A DNA stretch of 64,000 nucleotides from Bacteroidota bacterium (GCA_023396255.1 JAEWWU010000006.1:155331-219330), one strand, 5' to 3'; numbered from the stretch's first letter, positions 1 through 9,238 are shown. Notes: a model not told the origin generated them from the letters alone. Made by a program: numbers and translations.

Positions 1-904
1 GCTGAACCAATGGATGACGAACAATATCCGATTTATCGAATCGAACAATTGATATAGGAGACACTCCTTGCAGCAAATCTAAAGCTGTTTTAAGACCACT
101 CCTCACACCCTTTGGAAGATCTATCTGCGTAACATCTCCAGTTACTACCATTTTGGAATTGTGTCCCAAACGAGTAAGGAACATCTTCATCTGATGATCA
201 GTGGTGTTTTGTGCTTCATCTAAGATCACTACCGCATCGTTGAGTGTTCGCCCACGCATATAAGCCAATGGAGCAATCTGAATAATTCCACTATCCATAT
301 AATCTCTGAGTCTCTGAAGCGGTATCATCTCCTCAAGAGCATCATAGAGAGGCTGCAGATAAGGATCCAACTTATCTTTCATTTCTCCGGGCAGGAAGCC
401 CAACTTCTCTCCTGCCTCAACCGCAGGACGAGACAAAATGATACGTCGGACCTGTTTATTCTTGAGAGCACGAACAGCAAGAGAGATTGCAACAAACGTC
501 TTCCCTGTGCCTGCCGGTCCTATAGCAAAGAGAAGATCTTTCTGCTCGAAAGAGGCAACCATTTCCTTCTGATGAGCCCCCCGAGCCATAATACTTCGTC
601 CTCTGTTTCCATAGAGAATGTGGTTCGAAGAAACCTCTTCTTCCTCCACCCGATCTCCTTTTGCCAAACGGCGAATGACATCTCCCGTTAGGTTATTGTA
701 CCGAACAAAATGAACCACCAAAGCATCTAAAAGAGCAAACAACTCTTTTACTTCTTTTGGTTCTCCCATAACCTTGAGCACTCGCCCCTGCCCCACAAGG
801 CGCAACTTGGGGTACAAGTTACGCAAGAGAAGGAGGTGTTCCTTGTTCTGCCCAAAGAAATCTTCGGGCTCGACATCTTCGAAGATGTATAATCTATCTG
901 TCAA
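1..904 (-). CDS. phoH: PhoH-family P-loop ATPase (partial, C-terminus outside window)
   Basis: PhoH-like cytoplasmic ATP-binding protein, a family associated with RNA metabolism and phosphate stress. About 301 codons are present and the reading frame runs off the left edge. My translation shows a Walker A loop GPAGTGKT near residues 130-137, a Walker B stretch VVILDEAQNTT near 223-233, and the family sequence SRPAVEAGEKLGFLPG between them. The start is read as TTG at 904, because an in-frame TAA (the prs stop, 908-910) lies just upstream and no ATG follows soon. It therefore begins 3 nt after prs ends, which suggests translational coupling at the end of a prs-phoH operon. Family identity is secure; the physiological role in this organism is not known. 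Confidence 0.93.
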   Translation of the reverse strand, partial: MTDRLYIFEDVEPEDFFGQNKEHLLLLRNLYPKLRLVGQGRVLKVMGEPKEVKELFALLDALVVHFVRYNNLTGDVIRRLAKGDRVEEEEVSSNHILYGNRGRSIMARGAHQKEMVASFEQKDLLFAIGPAGTGKTFVAISLAVRALKNKQVRRIILSRPAVEAGEKLGFLPGEMKDKLDPYLQPLYDALEEMIPLQRLRDYMDSGIIQIAPLAYMRGRTLNDAVVILDEAQNTTDHQMKMFLTRLGHNSKMVVTGDVTQIDLPKGVRSGLKTALDLLQGVSPISIVRFDKSDIVRHPLVQ

Positions 905-907
905 TCT

Positions 908-1852
908 TTAGAATGAATAAAGAGAACTTATCGACTCGTGATTGCATACGCGTTTGATCGACTCGGCCAATAGGTCGGCTACAGAGATAATTCGCACCTT
1001 GTTACACTTTTTCGTGTAAGGGATAGAATCTGTAAAAATCATCTCAGTCAAAGAAGATTGATCAATACGCATTGAAGCCGGATCACTCATAACAGGGTGG
1101 CTGACCATTGCACGAACGCTCAAGGCTCCTTGCTCCATCATTAAATCAGCAGCCTTTGTTATAGTTCCTGCGGTATCCACAATGTCGTCTACCAAAAGGA
1201 CATCTTTCCCCTTCACATCTCCAATAACACGCATTTCTGCCACCTCATTGGCACGTACACGTTGTTTGTAACAAATCACCATAGGAACTCCCAAGTGTTT
1301 GGCATAGCTACTAGCACGCTTGGTTCCACCTACATCCGGCGTAGCAATAACCAAATTTTCTACCGGGAGATTTTTCTCAATGTAATTCAAGAAAACAGAG
1401 GACGCGTAAAGATGATCTACCGGTACATTGAAAAAGCCCTGAATTTGATCAGCGTGCAAATCCATTGTTATAAGACGAGTGATTCCGGCAGCTCCAAGAA
1501 GGTCCGCCATCAACTTTGCTCCGATAGAAACGCGAGGTTTATCCTTGCGATCTTGCCTTGCCCACCCAAAATAGGGTATCACCGCTGTTATATAATGCGC
1601 GGAAGCCCGTTTTGCGGCATCTACCATCAAAAGAAGCTCCATCAAATTATCGGCAGAAGGATAAGTACTCTGAACCAAGAATACATCCTTGCCACGTACA
1701 CTTTCATTATAAGTAACGGCAAATTCGCCATCGGCAAAGTGCTCCGTAGTCATTTTACCAGGCAAACAATTGAGAGAATTACAAATTTTTTCCGTCAAGG
1801 CTGTCGAGGTGGAGCCGGCGAAAACCACATAGGGAGAGTGATTGCTGTTCAT
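908..1852 (-). CDS. prs: Ribose-phosphate pyrophosphokinase (PRPP synthetase)
   Basis: Cytoplasmic enzyme making PRPP from ribose 5-phosphate and ATP, the entry point for purine, pyrimidine, histidine and NAD synthesis. At 314 aa it has the normal class I length. Visible motifs are ARQDRKD at residues 98-104 (ATP-binding flexible loop), DLHADQIQGFF at 131-141, PDVGG at 172-176, and the PRPP-binding loop VDDIVDTAGT at 221-230. Start is the ATG at 1852. A -7 type promoter lies about 95 nt upstream (1948-1955). The gene sits directly before phoH. PncB further along the window consumes its product. Nothing unusual apart from the tight junction with phoH. Confidence 0.97.
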   Translation of the reverse strand: MNSNHSPYVVFAGSTSTALTEKICNSLNCLPGKMTTEHFADGEFAVTYNESVRGKDVFLVQSTYPSADNLMELLLMVDAAKRASAHYITAVIPYFGWARQDRKDKPRVSIGAKLMADLLGAAGITRLITMDLHADQIQGFFNVPVDHLYASSVFLNYIEKNLPVENLVIATPDVGGTKRASSYAKHLGVPMVICYKQRVRANEVAEMRVIGDVKGKDVLLVDDIVDTAGTITKAADLMMEQGALSVRAMVSHPVMSDPASMRIDQSSLTEMIFTDSIPYTKKCNKVRIISVADLLAESIKRVCNHESISSLYSF

Positions 1853-1947
1853 TGTCTATTGAAAATAAATTAACTCCAAAGACCTAACCTCCCCTCTATG
1901 TTATTGCTCAAAGAAAAAAGTGAGGAGAGGCTGAGCCATTATCTGCG

Positions 1948-1955
1948 CAAAGGTA
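1948..1955 (-). promoter_or_regulatory. Putative prs promoter (-7 element TACCTTTG)
   Basis: Read on the minus strand the bases are TACCTTTG, an exact match to the Bacteroidota -7 consensus TAnnTTTG. A GTTG that could act as the -33 element lies 20 nt upstream. It predicts a leader of about 90 nt for prs. The 200-nt gap up to the phosphoesterase gene shows nothing else. Confidence 0.55.
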
Positions 1956-2052
1956 GTCGTTTCGCTCAAAACCCACAACCCGAAAAAAGACGAAGAAAAC
2001 GAATTAGAATCGAAGAGAAATCCCCTCAACAAACCTCGAGCAAACCACCCAA

Positions 2053-3183
2053 CTACCCCCCAATCAGATCAATAACAACCAGCTCGCTTCTAGTACCAAT
2101 GCGTATGGCTGGTCCTGCCGCTCCTGCACCTGAGCTAACCACAACGTGGGTGCCTTTTTTATTAAGATATCCCCAAGTTTTTTCAAACGCCAACCGCACC
2201 AACCAACCAAAAGGCCATACCTGTCCATTATGCGTATGACCATAGAGCGCCAAATCCACTCCGTGAACAGGCAATGAGTCTAACTCAACCGGCTGATGCT
2301 CCAACAAAACTCGAGGGAATGATGCATATATTGAGTCTATTTGTTGGGTCAAACCTTTCAAAGAGGATCGTTTTTTTTGAGTTGCATCATCTCGACCGAT
2401 GAGCACAAAAGGGACTTGTTTTGGATAAGCAATAGAATCTATCAACAAGATGCCATCAACCAAAGAGACCCAAGCTTTCTTTTCTGCTACATTAGCACGA
2501 TAGTCGTGGTTACCCATAACATAATACTTCCCCAAAGGAGCATCGATGCTCGCCATTCTTTGAGGTATAGAATCCCTATATCCAAAATCCGCCCAATAGT
2601 CAAATATATCCCCTCCAACCAAGAGAATATCTGCTTGCTGCCTATTGCTCAACTCCACGATGTTGCGAGCATACCTCCCAGTCACAGCCTCGCTAAAGTG
2701 CAAGTCACTCATAAAAAGCAGGCGAATTCGCTTTTGTCCATTTCCTAAGGGCTTATTCAACCTCACTGTGTAATGACGCACTATCGGATGTAAAACATTA
2801 AAATACCCCTTTACAATCAACAAAGATGTCCCTATGGCTATTGCCACAAATAAAAAAGCCTTGAGTCGGCAATAGCACTGCTCTTCCATCCTCTGAAATC
2901 TCTTCTTTGCCATACGCCGCACGAGATTAACCACAAAAATCGCCATAGAGATGTAAATGGAAGCAAAGTACCACGTTCCAGTCACGTTAATCATCACCGC
3001 CATCGCTTCTTTGCTCAAAACAGATCTGAAAGAGAATCCCACCAAGAAAAATAAAAACTCGGCGAGCAACAACCCATAAAAGGCTTTGCGTAGTTTGGAA
3101 GATGGTATGGCTTGACCTCCTCTAAAAGCTATGTATGAGCCAAAAAGAATCTGACCTATGATGGATTGTATAAAAACGTGCAT
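2053..3183 (-). CDS. Membrane-anchored calcineurin-like metallophosphoesterase (YkuE-like)
   Basis: Predicted phosphoesterase with an N-terminal membrane domain and a catalytic domain of the calcineurin-like fold. Four hydrophobic segments are visible around residues 3-20, 34-52, 62-88 and 109-128. The catalytic half carries the full metal-binding set: SDLH at 159-162, GGD at 190-192, GNHDY at 224-228 and GHTHNGQ at 315-321. This layout matches the YkuE/lipid-A-modification-like membrane phosphoesterases; the substrate cannot be read from sequence and may be a lipid or nucleotide phosphate. The gene lies 12 nt downstream of the MATE exporter gene, so the two are probably co-transcribed. Length 376 aa, start ATG at 3183. 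Confidence 0.88.
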   Translation of the reverse strand: MHVFIQSIIGQILFGSYIAFRGGQAIPSSKLRKAFYGLLLAEFLFFLVGFSFRSVLSKEAMAVMINVTGTWYFASIYISMAIFVVNLVRRMAKKRFQRMEEQCYCRLKAFLFVAIAIGTSLLIVKGYFNVLHPIVRHYTVRLNKPLGNGQKRIRLLFMSDLHFSEAVTGRYARNIVELSNRQQADILLVGGDIFDYWADFGYRDSIPQRMASIDAPLGKYYVMGNHDYRANVAEKKAWVSLVDGILLIDSIAYPKQVPFVLIGRDDATQKKRSSLKGLTQQIDSIYASFPRVLLEHQPVELDSLPVHGVDLALYGHTHNGQVWPFGWLVRLAFEKTWGYLNKKGTHVVVSSGAGAAGPAIRIGTRSELVVIDLIGG

Positions 3184-3195
3184 ACAAAGTCCGGC

Positions 3196-4614
3196 TTACA
3201 AAAATTCTACATCGGATTGTCGATGCTGCGTAAACAACTTCGGGAAAATATACTTAAAATGATAAAAGATCATACCTCCTGCAGTTAATGCAGCGGCAAT
3301 ATCTGCAACAGGCATTGCCATCCATACCCCGTCGAAACCAAAGAGACGAGGAAAAACAAACAACCCGGGAAGGAGAAAAAGAATCTGCCTCGTAAGACTC
3401 AAAAACAAAGCCTTGTAACTATATCCCAAACTTTGAAACAACTGCGTAGCGGTAATTTGAAAACCAACCAAAGCAAAACCCAGAAAGACCGTTCTAAAAG
3501 CCTTTACCCCCAACTGTATTAGCTCCGAAGAGGGTTTATAAAAAGAAAGGATAACATCCGGAACAAGTAGGGCAACTACAAAACCAATAAAAGTAACCGC
3601 CATATTGATGGCAACAGCCAAATTAAAGCACTTAACTACCCGAGACATCTGCCCTGCACCAAAATTATACCCTACAATCGGTTGCATTCCTTGCGACACA
3701 CCAATGGTAACCATCATTACCAGCGTAGCATAACTATTTATGATTCCATATACAGCCACGGAAAGATCTCCAATATGCTCCGATGGAGCAAATGTCACAA
3801 AATTGCGGTTCATAACAATACTCACCACACTCCCCACAATCTGCATAAAAAAGGGAGCCAAGCCAATCGTAACCACAGATCGAGCTATCTGCCACGATGG
3901 GCGTAAAGATTTCCACGTAAAACGAACCAAACTTTTGGGGCTAAAAAAGTGCGACAACACGAAGCACATCGAAACAAACATTGCCAAAGCCGTGGCAGCA
4001 GCAGCACCGGTAATTCCCCAATGGAATTGAAAAATAAATATGTAATCGAAAATCGTATTGAGCACAGCACCCAAAATCATCGTAATCATAGCCTTGGTGG
4101 GATATCCGGAGGCTCGCATAAGAGAGTTATACCCAAAACTAACTGTTCCAAACACATTAAAAGGAAGAAGAATTTGGAGATATTCCTTAGCGTGAGGCAA
4201 AACACCATCACTGGCACCAAACATTCGCAACAACGGCTCCATAAAGAAATAGCAGGGCAAAACGCTAACGAGGGTAAAAAGAATAGTCAGCATCACGGCA
4301 TTACCCAAAATTCGGTTAGCCCCCTCATAATTTTGCTGCCCCAAGAGGATGGATATACGTACCGCTCCCCCAATGCCCACCAGCATACCAAACCCTTGCA
4401 AAAAAAGAAAGATTGGGAAAGAAATAGAGATAGCTGCAATGGCTTTTTCTCCAACTCCCTGCCCAATAAACATCGTATCCACAATGTTGTACAAAGCCAT
4501 AACCACAGTCCCCACCACAGCGGGTAAAGCATAGTTAAAAAGCAAACGACCAATGGGCTCGGTACGGAGCTTATCCGCACGTTCTTGAGGAAGAGTAGAC
4601 TTTGTTTCAGACAT
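3196..4614 (-). CDS. MATE-family multidrug/sodium efflux transporter
   Basis: Polytopic inner-membrane antiporter of the MATE family with two MatE repeats and about 12 hydrophobic segments. The first repeat opens with PIGRLLFNYALPAVVGTVVMA-like sequence and the common VDTMFIGQGVG motif, typical of the MepA/DinF-like subgroup. The open frame extends up to 4713, but the first 33 residues are poorly conserved in character. The ATG at 4614 gives a normal N-terminus (MSETKSTLPQ) and a 472-aa protein. A TACCTTTG element lies only 6 nt upstream of that ATG (4621-4628), so either the transcript is nearly leaderless or an upstream start (4713, 4674 or 4647) is used from another promoter. Substrate unknown. 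Confidence 0.88.
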   Translation of the reverse strand: MSETKSTLPQERADKLRTEPIGRLLFNYALPAVVGTVVMALYNIVDTMFIGQGVGEKAIAAISISFPIFLFLQGFGMLVGIGGAVRISILLGQQNYEGANRILGNAVMLTILFTLVSVLPCYFFMEPLLRMFGASDGVLPHAKEYLQILLPFNVFGTVSFGYNSLMRASGYPTKAMITMILGAVLNTIFDYIFIFQFHWGITGAAAATALAMFVSMCFVLSHFFSPKSLVRFTWKSLRPSWQIARSVVTIGLAPFFMQIVGSVVSIVMNRNFVTFAPSEHIGDLSVAVYGIINSYATLVMMVTIGVSQGMQPIVGYNFGAGQMSRVVKCFNLAVAINMAVTFIGFVVALLVPDVILSFYKPSSELIQLGVKAFRTVFLGFALVGFQITATQLFQSLGYSYKALFLSLTRQILFLLPGLFVFPRLFGFDGVWMAMPVADIAAALTAGGMIFYHFKYIFPKLFTQHRQSDVEFL

Positions 4615-4620
4615 AGCACG

Positions 4621-4628
4621 CAAAGGTA
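4621..4628 (-). promoter_or_regulatory. Possible MATE gene promoter (-7 element TACCTTTG)
   Basis: Exact TAnnTTTG match on the minus strand, unusually close (6 nt) to the preferred ATG at 4614. If used, the mRNA would start at or within a few bases of the start codon. It may be fortuitous. Confidence 0.35.
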
Positions 4629-4796
4629 ACAAAGTTTTTCGTGCCATAATTTTTTGTTCCTCAAAAACACTCATCAAAGTATTACCACGTACAAAAAAAC
4701 AACAACGAATCAAATTTTATATATTTATTTGCAATTACAATAAAATAAAACAGAGAATAAAACATAAATAATATCAAATAAAACCACTGAAATATT

Positions 4797-7472
4797 ATGA
4801 AAACTTCTACTTCTCCTAAATCGAAAAGATGCCATCGTATTGGGCAAAAAGAGCCAAAGTCGGAGCAAAATCTTTTTCATCCCCTTGTTGGGCAGATGAT
4901 CGGCTTGCTTTTTTTATTACTGCTTCCAACAATAAGTCTGCAAGGGCAAACAGTTACCAAAATTATTGTAGAAAAGCCGGGAACTCTCGCAGAGCAGATC
5001 GCAGCAACAACACCTCCGATTGTTGCATTGAAGGTAGAGGGAGAGATCAACGGTAAGGACATAGCCGAATTAAGGAGGCTTTGCGGAGGGGCTTTTGATA
5101 CCGGCAAACTGCAAGAGGGAGGCACGCTTACTTATTTGGATCTCAAAAAAGCCAAATTTGTTGCCGATGAAGAAAAATACTGCTTCCTAAACGACGCAAT
5201 CCCCAACCCTGAAAAGATTGGCAAAAAGATGTTTACCAATTGTACTTCTCTCAAAACGATTGTTCTACCCAAAGGAGTTACCCTCATTGATGAAGCCGCC
5301 TTTGAGGGTTGTTCTCAACTCTACAAAATAGGATACACCGACGAAATCACGTCCATCGGCTGGGAAGCCTTTAAGAATTGCTCCGCGCTTGCATTTGCAT
5401 CTTTTTCCGATCAACTGACAGAAATTCGCGGAGGAGCCTTTCGTGGATGTACCTCTCTCAGAGGTTTTATATTTCCTCCTTCGGTTAAGGATATAGGCAG
5501 CAATGCTTTTGAGGCCTCCGGCCTTGTTTTTGCCTCTCTCCCGGAAGCGGCTGTTGATTTGGGCAACCAAATATTCAAGGATTGCCGCTCTTTGAAAGCT
5601 GTACGTATGGTTGGGAGCTTAGGGTCTATACCGATGGGAATGTTTAGTGGTTGTAGTTCTCTCATTGACGTAACCCTGCCGGAAGAAACTCCATTTATAT
5701 CAGGATCTGCTTTTGAAGGTTGCTCATCTCTTATGGAGCTTACCCTTCCCAAAAGTTATAGCTACATACAGGGGTATGCCTTTTGGGGTTGTTCATCTCT
5801 ACGAAGTATTACAGCTCTATGTCCGGAAAGTGCCGTCATTGCTTTCTCGGCATTTGAGAGCAAATACCTCGCCAATATTACCCTAAAGGCACCCAAGGAC
5901 TTATTAGACTCATACAAAGAAAACGATCCTTGGGCATCTGTTACCTTGGTGGCTTTGGAAGACATTCGCCCCATTGACAAAGTTTGTTTGGAAGACGATT
6001 TCTCTGCTTACTCTGCACAGATTTCCGAATGGAAAGGCAACGAACTGTGGACAAGCGATCACGGAGCCTACATTTATGCAGTAGACGAGAATGGACACAA
6101 TTTGCTCAAGCTGGGCGACAACGAAGGAAGTGGCAAAATTATTTCCAAAGCCTTGGACCTCTCCCCCGCAGGAGGTACCTTTCGTATCCGCCTTTCTGCC
6201 GATGGATGGAATGACTTTCACTCTTCCCTTTTGGTAGAAGCCAAAGACAAACAAGGCAATGTTCTTTCTTCTCACCTCCTCTCCATTCCCAATCCTCAAA
6301 TGGGAGCAAACCCAAAGGTATTCGATTGGGAAATGAGCGGAGGCTCCCAAGAAACCTATATACATCTATCCACCTCCGACAAGGGGCGTATTGCTCTTAT
6401 AAGCAACATCAAAGTTTATTTCACCACCGAACCTCAACCTATTTACTGGACAGATACTCCTGCGATCGACTTTGGGCGCGTGGCTGTGAATCAGGAGGCA
6501 GAAGACCAACAGATCTTTCTATTTGCAAAAAATATCAAAACAGCTCCCAAAGCGAAAATAGTTAGCAGGCATCCCGGCATTTTCGCTGTTGATAGCGAAC
6601 TTTCTATTATGGACGGGAAAATGATTGTTATGCTGAATAGCGATAAACCGGGACAATATGATGCGTACCTGCAAATCTCTTATGAAGATGTAAATGTTTT
6701 GTCAATTCCCCTCAAAGCCATTGTACAAAATCCAGACAATGTATTCGATTTGGATGACACCAACCCGGTTAGCGAAATAAATGAAGACTTCAATGCAGAA
6801 GCTCGGTTACCGAAGAACTGGAAAACAGTTGCACTGGTCGGTTCTCGAAGTTGGATGATGCGCACAACGGGAGCTGGAGGCAATCGCTATCCTGCCATAG
6901 ATGCCTTGGGTAATGTTAGTGGCACAGTTCACAGCCTGCTCATACTTCCGGCTGTGGCATACTCACAAGAACAATTCAAAGACAAGGAGTTGGCTTTCGA
7001 CTGCGCTTCCGTCAAGACAAATGGAGCCAAGCTAAACTTAGTGAAAGTACACAAAAATGGGAAAATAGATCTCTTGCAAGAATACACACAACAGACCGAC
7101 AAAGAATGGAACGAGCAGACTTTTGACCTTGGCAAAATAGGCGCGGCAGAGGGAAGCTTGTTTTTGGCCTTCGAGTACACCGGTCAAACCCCGACGGCAT
7201 CCACTATTTACCGCATCGACAACGTCAAGATACGGCTCAAAAATTCTCTTCAAGACAGTTCTCTGCAAAAAGATCTATCAACCGCAATCTCCAAAGAGGG
7301 CGTTTTTGTACAAAATCTGTCACCGGGAGTTCATATAAACCTATACAATACAAATGGAGCCGTGGAAAGACTGCTTCAAGCAAAAGATGCTGATGAGTTC
7401 ATCCCCTTGAATAAAGGATCATACATCCTCGTTGTTTCGGGATACAATCCGGTAAAGATTCTCATCCCGTAA
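4797..7472 (+). CDS. BspA-like leucine-rich-repeat surface protein, T9SS cargo
   Basis: Predicted secreted surface protein of 891 aa. The N-terminus has a long basic region followed by a hydrophobic segment (MIGLLFLLLLPTISLQG) ending before a Gln, a plausible signal peptidase I site. Residues of about 120-360 hold roughly nine LRR_5/TpLRR units of the pattern I-x-x-x-A-F-x-G-C-x-S-L-x-x-x-x-L-P, the BspA type used by oral Bacteroidota for adhesion. After this come beta-rich segments, one containing a jelly-roll-like stretch (LSPAGGTFRIRLSADGWN). The last 65 residues (LSPGVHINLYNTNG ... GSYILVVSGYNPVKILIP) resemble a type A T9SS sorting domain. It therefore probably crosses the outer membrane via the same machinery that needs PorZ, encoded later in the window. 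A strong hairpin follows at 7502-7527. Confidence 0.88.
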   Translation: MKTSTSPKSKRCHRIGQKEPKSEQNLFHPLVGQMIGLLFLLLLPTISLQGQTVTKIIVEKPGTLAEQIAATTPPIVALKVEGEINGKDIAELRRLCGGAFDTGKLQEGGTLTYLDLKKAKFVADEEKYCFLNDAIPNPEKIGKKMFTNCTSLKTIVLPKGVTLIDEAAFEGCSQLYKIGYTDEITSIGWEAFKNCSALAFASFSDQLTEIRGGAFRGCTSLRGFIFPPSVKDIGSNAFEASGLVFASLPEAAVDLGNQIFKDCRSLKAVRMVGSLGSIPMGMFSGCSSLIDVTLPEETPFISGSAFEGCSSLMELTLPKSYSYIQGYAFWGCSSLRSITALCPESAVIAFSAFESKYLANITLKAPKDLLDSYKENDPWASVTLVALEDIRPIDKVCLEDDFSAYSAQISEWKGNELWTSDHGAYIYAVDENGHNLLKLGDNEGSGKIISKALDLSPAGGTFRIRLSADGWNDFHSSLLVEAKDKQGNVLSSHLLSIPNPQMGANPKVFDWEMSGGSQETYIHLSTSDKGRIALISNIKVYFTTEPQPIYWTDTPAIDFGRVAVNQEAEDQQIFLFAKNIKTAPKAKIVSRHPGIFAVDSELSIMDGKMIVMLNSDKPGQYDAYLQISYEDVNVLSIPLKAIVQNPDNVFDLDDTNPVSEINEDFNAEARLPKNWKTVALVGSRSWMMRTTGAGGNRYPAIDALGNVSGTVHSLLILPAVAYSQEQFKDKELAFDCASVKTNGAKLNLVKVHKNGKIDLLQEYTQQTDKEWNEQTFDLGKIGAAEGSLFLAFEYTGQTPTASTIYRIDNVKIRLKNSLQDSSLQKDLSTAISKEGVFVQNLSPGVHINLYNTNGAVERLLQAKDADEFIPLNKGSYILVVSGYNPVKILIP

Positions 7473-7500
7473 AAATCCACACTTATCTCCAAATTCTTGG

Positions 7501-7531
7501 AAAAGAGGGAGCAAATGCTCCCTCTTTCTTT
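7501..7531 (+). terminator. Rho-independent terminator after the BspA-like gene
   Basis: Stem AAAGAGGGAGCA (7502-7513) pairs with TGCTCCCTCTTT (7516-7527) across a minimal loop, followed by a T-rich run, 30 nt after the stop codon. Confidence 0.8.
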
Positions 7532-7636
7532 GTCCCGACACCAGAAAAATCCATTAGCTCCCCCAAAAAGGCTCCTTTGAGATGCTTAAAATCAGCCTTT
7601 CGGAGGCCTCTTCTTTTTGTTTCCGGCAAACCGATA

Positions 7637-7740
7637 ATTAGTTCCCTGCAAAGATTTTTTTTGTTGGACAAAAGAAAAATTTGCAGGGAATTATTCGGAT
7701 AATAATTCCCTGCAAATCCCTTATTAGTTCCCTACTAATT
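7637..7740. repeat. Dispersed intergenic hairpin element, copy A
   Basis: About 100 bp of palindromic sequence repeated almost in full at 50098-50196 and partly at 41613-41710. The main hairpin has a 16-bp perfect stem, TTTGCAGGGAATTATT (7680-7695) with its complement at 7701-7716 and a 5-nt loop. The same arm can alternatively pair with TTCCCTGCAAA at 7642-7652. Between these lies a conserved TTGGACAAAAGAAAAAT stretch (7664-7680). A further TTAGTTCCCTA block closes the element near 7724-7734. It sits between two plus-strand genes, upstream of the CoA-transferase promoter. It contains no open reading frame of note. Confidence 0.85.
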
Positions 7741-7766
7741 GGCGAATATGAAGACCTTTTTTTACT

Positions 7767-7774
7767 TACCTTTG
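7767..7774 (+). promoter_or_regulatory. Putative CoA-transferase promoter (-7 element TACCTTTG)
   Basis: Exact TAnnTTTG match on the plus strand, about 80 nt before the ATG at 7856. No convincing -33 TTTG is visible at the normal distance. Confidence 0.5.
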
Positions 7775-7855
7775 TACCTCCTTGTGCGGAGGTGAGTTTT
7801 TGCCCCTTCGAACGCAATGGAATAGGAGAAAATATTAGAACAAACTACAATTTAT

Positions 7856-9163
7856 ATGACTAATTCTACGTCTGACTACCAATCCCGCCTAACCTCTCCA
7901 TTGGAGGCTCTAAAATCCTCTCTTACAGAAGGTTGTAATATTGTTTTGGGACACGCAGCAGCTGCTGCCGATACCGTGATGGCTGCTCTCCACGACCATA
8001 TCGACGAGATGCCCCAAGGGTGCAGCCTTTTTCACGTATTGTACTTTGGCCAAGGGTATCAGTTCACCCCTGAGGTAGCAAGGAAAATCAACATAAAGGT
8101 AAACTTTATGGAAGCCAAGGCACGCCAAGCCTTTCGGGATGGATTGATAGATCACCTCCCCTGTCACTTCCACGAAGTTCCAGGGCTTTTCACCAATGGA
8201 GCCTTTCCTGTAGATGTGGCTATTATACAGGTATCTAAACCCAACGAAGAAGGCTTCTGTTCTTTTGGGATCTCTTGCGACTATACCAAACCGGCTGCCG
8301 AGGCAGCCAAAATCATCATCGCCGAGATCAATGAAAATATGCCCTTCATCGGAGGTGACAATTTAATTCATATTTCCAAGCTGACCCACATCATAGAGGT
8401 AAATACTCCTCTGCCCGAAGTAAAACAACCGCCTATTGGGGAGATAGAAAAAACCATTGGGGCTTTGTGTGCCTCCTTAGTACCGGAGTATGCCACGCTT
8501 CAATTGGGTATTGGAGCCATTCCTGATGCAGTACTCGATAATTTGCAAGATCGCTCCGATTTGGGAATTCACACAGAAATGTTTACCGATGGGGTGATGC
8601 ACCTTATGCGCAAGGGAGTCATTACCGGAAACAAAAAAACACTTCTACCGCAAAAAGTAGTCAGTGCCTTTGTTATGGGAAGCCGTGAGTTGTACGACTT
8701 TATCGACAACAACCCGAATATTGCTCTTTATCCGGTGAGCTATACCAATGATCCGTTTGTAGTGGCCGAGAACCAAAATATGGTTTCTATCAACTCTTGT
8801 TTAGAAGTGGATATTGCCGGTCAGGTAAATGCCGAAAGTATAGGTACTTATCATTTTAGTGGGTCGGGCGGTCAGGTCGATTTCCTGCGTGGCGCAAAGC
8901 GTGCTCCAGGTGGATTGAGCATCATTGCAATGCCTTCTACTGCCAAGAAAGGGACCATCAGCCGCATTGTTCCGGCTTTGGCTGAGGGGTCTATTGTAAC
9001 ATCCGGTCGTAATGAAGTAGATTACATCGTGACCGAGTTTGGTATTGCCAAACTGCGTGGCAAAACAGCCAAAGAACGTGCCCGCGCCTTAATAGCTATT
9101 GCCCATCCAGACTTTAGACCGATGTTGGAAGAGGCTGCCAAAGCTCGATACGCAGGATTCTGA
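7856..9163 (+). CDS. Acetyl-CoA hydrolase/transferase family protein (4-hydroxybutyrate/butyryl-CoA transferase type)
   Basis: Cytoplasmic class I CoA-transferase of the acetyl-CoA hydrolase/transferase family, 435 aa, a normal length for AbfT/Cat2-like enzymes that move CoA between acetate and 4-hydroxybutyrate or butyrate. The N-terminal half shows LGHAAAAADTVMAAL and the family stretch FTNGAFPVDVAIIQVS; the C-terminal half holds GIHTEMFTDG, where the Glu is the expected catalytic residue forming the acyl-glutamyl-CoA intermediate, then FSGSGGQVDFLRGA and VTEFGIAKLRGKT. Porphyromonas ferments amino acids to butyrate through such enzymes, so a fermentation role is likely, but the exact acceptor acid is inferred. 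Single-gene unit with its own promoter and terminator; downstream gene is convergent. Confidence 0.9.
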   Translation: MTNSTSDYQSRLTSPLEALKSSLTEGCNIVLGHAAAAADTVMAALHDHIDEMPQGCSLFHVLYFGQGYQFTPEVARKINIKVNFMEAKARQAFRDGLIDHLPCHFHEVPGLFTNGAFPVDVAIIQVSKPNEEGFCSFGISCDYTKPAAEAAKIIIAEINENMPFIGGDNLIHISKLTHIIEVNTPLPEVKQPPIGEIEKTIGALCASLVPEYATLQLGIGAIPDAVLDNLQDRSDLGIHTEMFTDGVMHLMRKGVITGNKKTLLPQKVVSAFVMGSRELYDFIDNNPNIALYPVSYTNDPFVVAENQNMVSINSCLEVDIAGQVNAESIGTYHFSGSGGQVDFLRGAKRAPGGLSIIAMPSTAKKGTISRIVPALAEGSIVTSGRNEVDYIVTEFGIAKLRGKTAKERARALIAIAHPDFRPMLEEAAKARYAGF

Positions 9164-9189
9164 TATACACATCCTAAAGTTTTGAACGA

Positions 9190-9238
9190 AAAATAAAAAA
9201 ATAGGCTGCTCCCGGGAAGGGGCAGCCTATTATATTTC
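9190..9238. terminator. Strong hairpin terminator between convergent CoA-transferase and porin genes
   Basis: ATAGGCTGC (9201-9209) pairs with GCAGCCTAT (9222-9230), with TCCC/GGGA extending the stem inward. An A-rich tract lies to the left and a T-rich tract to the right, so it could serve both converging genes. Confidence 0.75.

Noticed and set aside
1262..1873. 203-codon plus-strand frame opposite prs
   Set aside because: Shadow of prs; no recognisable domain.
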